Assembly: GCA_029243925.1 (NCBI GenBank)
Contig: JAQWRC010000088.1
Span: 1-10,992, forward strand
Direction: 5' to 3'
Source of the DNA: Phycisphaerales bacterium
GTDB taxonomy: Bacteria > Planctomycetota > Phycisphaerae > Phycisphaerales > SM1A02
Length of the DNA: 10,992 bases
Both the position numbers and the translations under genes were made by a program. Positions 6,044 through 10,992 of the stretch are shown here, one piece after another. Numbering within the stretch: position 1 is the stretch's first letter; each line of letters starts with the position of its first letter. The notes under the pieces were generated by a model, which made no database searches, had not been told where the DNA came from, and was given only the letters and a program-made list of their open reading frames with translations.

Positions 6044-8788
6044 ATGAACAGTACATTTGGCGTCGCGATCGCCGTGTGCAGTCTGTCGTCTGTCGCAATG
6101 GCCTCGGGCCCGAATTATTCGGGCACGATGTGCCCGACCGATGGCGGCGTTCGGATCGCCGTCGAGGCCGACTCGTCAGCGACCGCGATGCTGATCTATC
6201 CGACGCCGCCCGGTGGCGGCTATTTCATGACCGAAGTGGCTCCCGGCCAGTTCATGCATGACATCCAGGGACTCGCCGCTGGTGATGCCGTGTCATTCAA
6301 CTTCGTGCTGCAGAATCCGCAGCAGTACAACTATCCGCCGCACAGCTTGATTGTCTCGACCGAATGCGTCGAGTTTGAACGTGATGATGTCGCGTCTCCG
6401 CCGCCACGTGGGTTTCGCCACGCGTTGGAATTGCGTGAAGATGGGTATTGGTTTGTGTTCCGAGCCGGATCGTCTGGCGGGGGTATCCCAGAAACCACGC
6501 ACGTGATATCAAGAGTGCGCAGTGGTGACGGTGAGTGTGTGGATGTTGTTCTTCTTGAAGAATCCTCAGGCATATTTAGTGCCCCGGTACCTGCAGTGCA
6601 CGGCGAGCACGTGTTCTACTGGTTCGAGCAATTGATCGGTGAATCTACGGTGCCGACCGTTGCATTTACTCGAACACTCGGCGATCCGGAGTCGGAGGAT
6701 TCCACGGAACCCATGTCTGGTTCGACTGCAGGACGAGTTCGTCACCGCCATCCATATGAGTGGAGATTCGACAACTTCGTCGAGTTGTACGACGAGGGAA
6801 GGGCGTTTGAGCTGCATCTGGTCGAGGATGGCGAGTCCATCGATGCGACAGTCGTCACCAACCCCGCGTTGGGCGTGGGCCGGATTGATTTCAAGTACTT
6901 CATCCAATCAGATCCTTCTGTGTGCGATCGACCGTTGACTGCAGTCAACATGGTGATGGAACGTGATCCGGACGTGCCTGGTGTTTTTCATCATCGCATT
7001 CCGATGGTCACGCCTGGCGTGATTCTCGACATTGACATGACGTTGACGGATTTGCCCACGTCCAGTCCTGTGGCGTCTTATTACACCGACATCTATTACT
7101 ACCAGATTGGGCGTGGAATCTTCAGCCGTCTGCCCAATCCGCGTGCCCAGCCGGCGGGTGCGGCTTCCGTGCCTCATGTCGTCAGTCCACGGTTCGGGTT
7201 CGCTCAGCATGCGCAGGGCATGACGATGGAGCAGCTCGATCGATTTCTGCTTGGCAAGGCGATCTTTGAGACCGACTTTGAGACCGGCGATCTACTGAAT
7301 GAACCGACTCGATTTGATTGTTGTTCTGGCCCGCTTGGTTTTTCATTCGATCAGAGTCCGCTGTTTCAAGCCGGGCTGCTCGGCCCTTCGTATACGCAGT
7401 CCTCATGCATGCGGTGTCATGTGCAGGATGGCCGTGGGCGATTCCCCCAGCCCGGTGGCGATCTGTCTTCGGTGACCTTCAGCGTTGGTGTGCCTGGAGC
7501 GAATGCATTGGGCGAACCCAACCCGCATCCGTACTACGGCAATCAGTTGGACGTTGAGTCGTTTGGTGGCGAGTCGCCTGAAGGTCGCGTGACGTTGGAG
7601 TGGGAGTACATTGACGGTACCTTCGATGACGGTGCGCCGTATCAGTTGCGTCGCCCGATCTACACCTTCCGCGACATGGCCTATGGCTCATTGGGCGTCA
7701 ATCTGCCCGATGAGTTCGATTCCATTGGATACAAAGGTGAAGCGACGATGTCAGCGCGCATGACACCGATGCTCACGGGTGTCGGACTGCTTGATGCAGT
7801 GCGTGTTGAGTCGATTCTGGCCAACGCCGATGCCGAGGATGTCGATGGAGATGGCATTTCAGGGCGGGCCAATATGGTCTGGGATCGCTCGAAGGGAATG
7901 GAAGTCATTGGTCGGTTTGGTTGGAAAGCGAGCCAGCCTTCATTACTGCAGCAGTCGAGCAAGGCGTTCAATCGCGACATGGGCATGACCACGCCGTTGT
8001 ACCCGCAGCAGGACTGCGGCGATCAGCAAGCAGAGTGCGACGACGGCTCGTCTGTGCCGGAGTTGACTTCGCCGCAGCTGAAGCTGGTTGAGGACTACCT
8101 GACGGGTTTGATTCCACCGCCGAGGATCAACTACGAAACGGCTGATGCCATCGCTGGCATGCACCTGTTCAAGGCGGCCAACTGTCAGGCGTGCCATGTG
8201 CCGACGTTGGAGGCATCTGAGGAGCACGCAATCAAGACGTACCGCGGCTTGCAGGTCGAGGCGTTCACCGATCTGCTGCTTCACGACATGGGGCCGGATC
8301 TTGCAGACACGATGGACGTCTTCCAGGCAACCGGTTCGGAGTGGCGTACGGCACCCTTGTGGGCTCTTGACTATGTGCGCCATGCACTGGGTCTTCCCCA
8401 GACATGTGAAGATCCCTTTAGCGGATCTGCTGAGCCCAACTTTCTGCATGATGGTCGGGCTCGTTCGATCATGGAAGCGATCCTTTGGCATGGTGGTGAA
8501 GCCGAGGCTTCGCGCAGCGTGGTCCTGGCGATGTCATCGCAGGAACGCGACCAACTTGTTGCGTACACCTTGTATCCGTTTCCGGATCCAATCTTCGATG
8601 AAGCGTTCGAACCCCCACCGTGTCCCGGGGATCTTGATGGCAGCGGAACCATTGGCATTGGTGATCTGCTTGTGGTGATTGCTGGCTGGGGCATGCCTGG
8701 CCCAGGTGATCTTGATGGGAGTGGCACTGTTGGAGTCGATGACGTGCTGTGGATTTTGCAGCACTACGGCGACGCATGTTCAGAATGA
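6044..8788 (+). CDS. Secreted di-haem oxidoreductase (DHOR/DUF1111 family) with N-terminal beta-rich region and dockerin-like tail
   Basis: The 914-residue product has a signal peptide (residues 1-20, ending VAMA). Residues about 21-380 are beta-rich and unrecognised, possibly two or three Ig-like or CBM-like domains. Residues about 385-850 match the DHOR family (DUF1111, 'putative thiol oxidoreductase', related to MauG and cytochrome c peroxidases). Visible are haem motif 1 CMRCH (455-459) followed by DGRGRF, DVDGDGISGR (599-608), GRFGWKASQPS (623-633), haem motif 2 CQACH (714-718), LLLHDMGPDLAD, EWRTAPLW, and FLHDGRARS...ILWHGGEAE with H802. Both haems should attach in the periplasm or outside. 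Residues 860-914 are a dockerin-like pair of EF-hand loops (DLDGSGTIGIGD 863-874; DLDGSGTVGVDD 889-900), each followed by a short hydrophobic helix. The true redox substrate is unknown. It converges on the metalloprotease gene, which has a similar tail. DHOR proteins are usually about 450-550 residues, so this one is greatly extended. Confidence 0.93.
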   Translation: MNSTFGVAIAVCSLSSVAMASGPNYSGTMCPTDGGVRIAVEADSSATAMLIYPTPPGGGYFMTEVAPGQFMHDIQGLAAGDAVSFNFVLQNPQQYNYPPHSLIVSTECVEFERDDVASPPPRGFRHALELREDGYWFVFRAGSSGGGIPETTHVISRVRSGDGECVDVVLLEESSGIFSAPVPAVHGEHVFYWFEQLIGESTVPTVAFTRTLGDPESEDSTEPMSGSTAGRVRHRHPYEWRFDNFVELYDEGRAFELHLVEDGESIDATVVTNPALGVGRIDFKYFIQSDPSVCDRPLTAVNMVMERDPDVPGVFHHRIPMVTPGVILDIDMTLTDLPTSSPVASYYTDIYYYQIGRGIFSRLPNPRAQPAGAASVPHVVSPRFGFAQHAQGMTMEQLDRFLLGKAIFETDFETGDLLNEPTRFDCCSGPLGFSFDQSPLFQAGLLGPSYTQSSCMRCHVQDGRGRFPQPGGDLSSVTFSVGVPGANALGEPNPHPYYGNQLDVESFGGESPEGRVTLEWEYIDGTFDDGAPYQLRRPIYTFRDMAYGSLGVNLPDEFDSIGYKGEATMSARMTPMLTGVGLLDAVRVESILANADAEDVDGDGISGRANMVWDRSKGMEVIGRFGWKASQPSLLQQSSKAFNRDMGMTTPLYPQQDCGDQQAECDDGSSVPELTSPQLKLVEDYLTGLIPPPRINYETADAIAGMHLFKAANCQACHVPTLEASEEHAIKTYRGLQVEAFTDLLLHDMGPDLADTMDVFQATGSEWRTAPLWALDYVRHALGLPQTCEDPFSGSAEPNFLHDGRARSIMEAILWHGGEAEASRSVVLAMSSQERDQLVAYTLYPFPDPIFDEAFEPPPCPGDLDGSGTIGIGDLLVVIAGWGMPGPGDLDGSGTVGVDDVLWILQHYGDACSE
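8630..8740 (+). repeat. Tandem dockerin-like EF-hand repeat in the DHOR protein
   Basis: Two copies of a GATCTTGATGG-initiated unit, starting at 8630 and 8708, encode DLDGSGTIGIGD and DLDGSGTVGVDD. The spacing is 78 bases (26 codons). They are similar at the DNA level too, which suggests a duplication within the gene. Asp at loop positions 1, 3 and 12 is kept in both, so both should bind calcium. Confidence 0.8.
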
Positions 8789-8933
8789 AGCAGTAGATTC
8801 CACTGATTTCATGTTCATACGTTTGTATGTGGATGTCGCCTCGTCGCGTGCCATCACGCCCAGCTGCCGCAGGACGCCAGTGCGCATGGGGAGGCCGCTG
8901 GCGAGAAGATCATGCCCAGTGATCGGGGCAGTA
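8789..8933. other. Short gap between convergent stop codons
   Basis: These 145 bases separate the 3' ends of two convergent genes, where terminators for both are expected. The only clear hairpin is CATAC-GTTT-GTATG (8816-8829). It has five-base arms and no T-tract, so it is at best a weak candidate terminator. Confidence 0.35.
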
Positions 8934-10991
8934 TCAAGGGCAGCTTTGGCCCCAGTTGGCGATGACCAGAAGGAGGTCATCGACTCCATAGGGATTGCCC
9001 CAGCCTTGGATTACGGAAAGCAGGTCATCGACGCTGACGGTGTCATCATCATTGAAATCACCATCGCACGGTGTTTCGATGCACGTCGATTCATCGCAGG
9101 CCTGGTCCTCGTTCCAGTTGCCACCGACAGTGTCGCATTGTGCTTCAGTGCGATCACCGATGCATGTTTCGCCCAGGCAGCATGCGCCAGTCGGCGGTAC
9201 GTAGCAGGGGTTGTCATCGCAGGTGGTGTCGTCGCCGAGGAAGTCTCCGTCGCAGTTGGCTTCCAGTACGAGGCTGCACTGTTCATCAATGCAGCATGCA
9301 CCGGGGGCTGGTGTGTAGCACGGGTTGTCATTGCAGCCCGCACCGTCACCGAGGTACTCGCCGTCGCAGTCGACTTCATATTCGACCTGACATTCATCGT
9401 CAGTGCAGCAGGCGCCGGGGATTGCGCAGGCGTATGCATCACAGGGGACATAGTCGCCCTGATAATCGCCGCCCATGTCACCGCAGTCTGTGGGTGCCAG
9501 AACATCGCAGTCCGTGCCGCCCATGCAGCAGGCGCCTTGCTCTGGAAGTGGTGTGCTGCAGTCATCGGCGAAGGTGACGAAGTCCAGCTCGGTCCACTCG
9601 CCCCAGATGTGCGAGTCGGGGAAACCGTTGACATCGTTCTCGCAGAAGTGGGTGTTGCCGATTGATGGGCCGTCATCACCGATGCTCAGCAGTCCGCCAA
9701 TGATGGAGTTGGCGTTGTTTCCATAGATTTTGCAGTTCAAGATGAACGGGTTGCCGTCACAGCGGATGCCTGCGCCGGAGGAATTGAACCCTGCGGTTAT
9801 GCTGAATCCGTCGATGGTCGTCGTTGCATCTTCACCGCTCACCATGCTGATGACGGTATTGCTGTTCATTCCGTGAATCGTAGTCATCTCTGGACCGCCT
9901 ACACCGATGATCTGAAGATTCTTTCCATTGAGATTGACATGCTCGTAGTAGGTGCCGGGTCCGACGTTGATGATGCTGTATTCGCCGACGGCATTCACCG
10001 CCGCTTGAATAGATGAGTAGTCGCCTGGAACGAAGTAGGTGCCGGTTGCAGCGCAGTCGACGTTGCCGTCATCGCAACTGGTACCGCCGCCGAACCAGTT
10101 TCCATCGCATTCATCCTGGGTTGCGATGACGCATCCTTCGTGGCCAAGACAGCATGCGCCTGGAATGTCAGCGCATTCGGTCTCACCACAACTGACGCCC
10201 AGTCCTTGCCAGTCGCCATCAGCGCAGTTGAGTTCATTGACCATGTCGCAGATGCCGCCGGTGCAGCACGCGCCAAGCCAATCGCCGACACACTCGTCTT
10301 CTTCGTCGCAAGATTGCTCATTGATGTGCGAGTACATCGTGTTTTTGATCTGGTCGGCAAATCCCAGTCGGATATTGGCGATGCCACCGGGACAGGTGTG
10401 GCAGTAGCTCATGATGGTTCCCTGGTTCGCGGTGGAACAGTCACCAAAGGCGCAGCCATCGATGCCCAGATCGTGTGTATGGGGTGCGCCGAAGTTGTGG
10501 CCGAGTTCATGAGCCATCACTACGAGGTCCCAGTTTCCACCGACGTTGTCTTCCAGTGGGTATGGGAATGAGCCGTTGAGGTACCCGGAGACGGAGTAGC
10601 CCCAGTCATAGCTGCAGAGCGTGCTGCCCCAGGCAACACCGCCGTAGGGCAGGTTGTCACGACCGGACAGGATGTGGGCAACGTCACGATCGACGCCCCC
10701 CATCTGGCTGACCCAATGATCACGGAATTGAACGAGCATGTCGTCGCCATTGGGATTGTATGGGTCCGAATTGTCCGCCCATGTGCGTACGTAGTTCAAG
10801 GCAAGTTGGAACTCGACTTCATTGGTGTAGATTTGAGAAATGGCGCCGGCCAGCGTGATGGCGTAGGCTGCCGATTCCTCTGCGTCTCCGTCAAAGACGA
10901 CCTCGGTGTATTCCCAGTCCGAATCCATAGCCAGTTCAATGATCGGGCAGGTGTTACGCGAAGCGGCATTGGCTGCACCATTGTGATCGGG
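8934..10991 (-). CDS. Metzincin zinc metalloprotease with Cys-rich repeats, beta-helix-like domain and dockerin-like tail (partial, N-terminus outside window)
   Basis: The frame is open through the right edge (visible start PDHNGAANAASRNTCPIIEL), so the ATG at 10928 is internal and the signal peptide and any pro-domain are missing. Numbering from that ATG, the catalytic site is HELGHNFGAPH (140-150), the HExxHxxGxxH zinc motif of metzincins, with E141 catalytic, and the Met-turn is in GTIMSYCHT (M173). This suggests a reprolysin-like (M12B) peptidase. After it come two Cys-rich GACC repeats (219-292), a region resembling a right-handed beta-helix (about 297-457: SSIQAAVNAV, INVGPGTYYEHVNLNGKNLQI), four more GACC repeats (465-616), and a dockerin-like tail (620-664) with one intact loop (DFNDDDTVSVDD) and a second half, GNPYGVDDLLLVIANWG, lacking the loop. 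It is probably secreted and degrades extracellular protein. The substrate is unknown. Confidence 0.92.
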   Translation of the reverse strand, partial: PDHNGAANAASRNTCPIIELAMDSDWEYTEVVFDGDAEESAAYAITLAGAISQIYTNEVEFQLALNYVRTWADNSDPYNPNGDDMLVQFRDHWVSQMGGVDRDVAHILSGRDNLPYGGVAWGSTLCSYDWGYSVSGYLNGSFPYPLEDNVGGNWDLVVMAHELGHNFGAPHTHDLGIDGCAFGDCSTANQGTIMSYCHTCPGGIANIRLGFADQIKNTMYSHINEQSCDEEDECVGDWLGACCTGGICDMVNELNCADGDWQGLGVSCGETECADIPGACCLGHEGCVIATQDECDGNWFGGGTSCDDGNVDCAATGTYFVPGDYSSIQAAVNAVGEYSIINVGPGTYYEHVNLNGKNLQIIGVGGPEMTTIHGMNSNTVISMVSGEDATTTIDGFSITAGFNSSGAGIRCDGNPFILNCKIYGNNANSIIGGLLSIGDDGPSIGNTHFCENDVNGFPDSHIWGEWTELDFVTFADDCSTPLPEQGACCMGGTDCDVLAPTDCGDMGGDYQGDYVPCDAYACAIPGACCTDDECQVEYEVDCDGEYLGDGAGCNDNPCYTPAPGACCIDEQCSLVLEANCDGDFLGDDTTCDDNPCYVPPTGACCLGETCIGDRTEAQCDTVGGNWNEDQACDESTCIETPCDGDFNDDDTVSVDDLLSVIQGWGNPYGVDDLLLVIANWGQSCP
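9081..9536 (-). repeat. Cys-rich GACC repeats 3-6 (in the metalloprotease gene)
   Basis: Four tandem copies of the same six-cysteine unit lie between the beta-helix-like domain and the dockerin-like tail. They begin GACCMGGTDC, GACCTDDEC, GACCIDEQC and GACCLGETC. Copies 4 and 5 are the most alike (both have CDGxxLGD and NPCY), pointing to the most recent duplication. The function of the unit is unknown; it may be a rigid stalk or a binding module. Confidence 0.87.
10053..10274 (-). repeat. Cys-rich GACC repeats 1-2 (in the metalloprotease gene)
   Basis: Two copies of a roughly 37-residue unit with the pattern GACC-x(4-5)-C-x(7-8)-C-x(10)-C-x(3-5)-C follow the protease domain. Each has six cysteines, which probably pair as disulfides. 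The units begin GACCTGGIC and GACCLGHEGC. Confidence 0.85.
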
Positions 10992-10992
10992 G

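Noticed and set aside
8679..9665. 328-codon plus-strand open frame rich in Ala and Val
   Set aside because: It overlaps the DHOR 3' end and lies antisense to the Cys-rich repeats of the metalloprotease; the repetitive Ala/Val pattern is a mirror of the GACC repeats.
9011..9679. 222-codon minus-strand frame rich in Ala, Thr and Ser
   Set aside because: It is a frame-shifted reading of the metalloprotease repeats and has no start signal.

Overview
The window looks like chromosomal DNA of a planctomycete, most likely of the Phycisphaerae type. The grounds are two secreted proteins that end in the dockerin-like EF-hand tail (GDxDGxGTxxxxDLL...GWG) common in that group, a Cys-rich GACC repeat typical of its large secreted proteins, a secreted multi-copy CPM/CCxxC metal-binding-type protein, and a moderately high G+C content. 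This is inference from protein character; no rRNA or marker phylogeny was available.

Positions 1-2870 (minus strand) hold a compact sufB-sufC-sufD operon for iron-sulfur cluster assembly. sufB and sufC are complete. sufD starts with an ATGA overlap on the sufC stop and runs off the left edge. A divergent promoter region (2871-3045) separates it from a plus-strand A-type Fe-S carrier (HesB/IscA/SufA family, 3046-3414). Together these form one Fe-S biogenesis locus: the SufBCD scaffold plus a carrier that passes clusters to target proteins.

Positions 3415-3892 hold no confident gene, only a weak pair of overlapping small minus-strand ORFs. Next comes a plus-strand two-gene unit: an unrecognised protein with one N-terminal membrane segment (3893-4780), then a secreted protein with four CPM/CCxxC-like modules (4821-5684), one of which has lost its CCxxC half. 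A 359-bp gap with no supported gene follows.

Positions 6044-8788 (plus) encode a secreted di-haem oxidoreductase of the DHOR/DUF1111 family with an unusual long N-terminal region and a C-terminal dockerin-like tail. Converging on it from the right edge (8934-10991, minus, N-terminus missing) is a metzincin-type zinc metalloprotease fused to six Cys-rich repeats, a beta-helix-like domain and a dockerin-like tail. The two proteins share the type of C-terminal module and probably end up in the same extracytoplasmic place.

I saw no tRNA, rRNA, CRISPR array, insertion sequence or phage gene. I see no clear evidence of a wholly new system. The most interesting items are the domain architectures of the two dockerin-tailed proteins and the degenerate module in the CCxxC protein.
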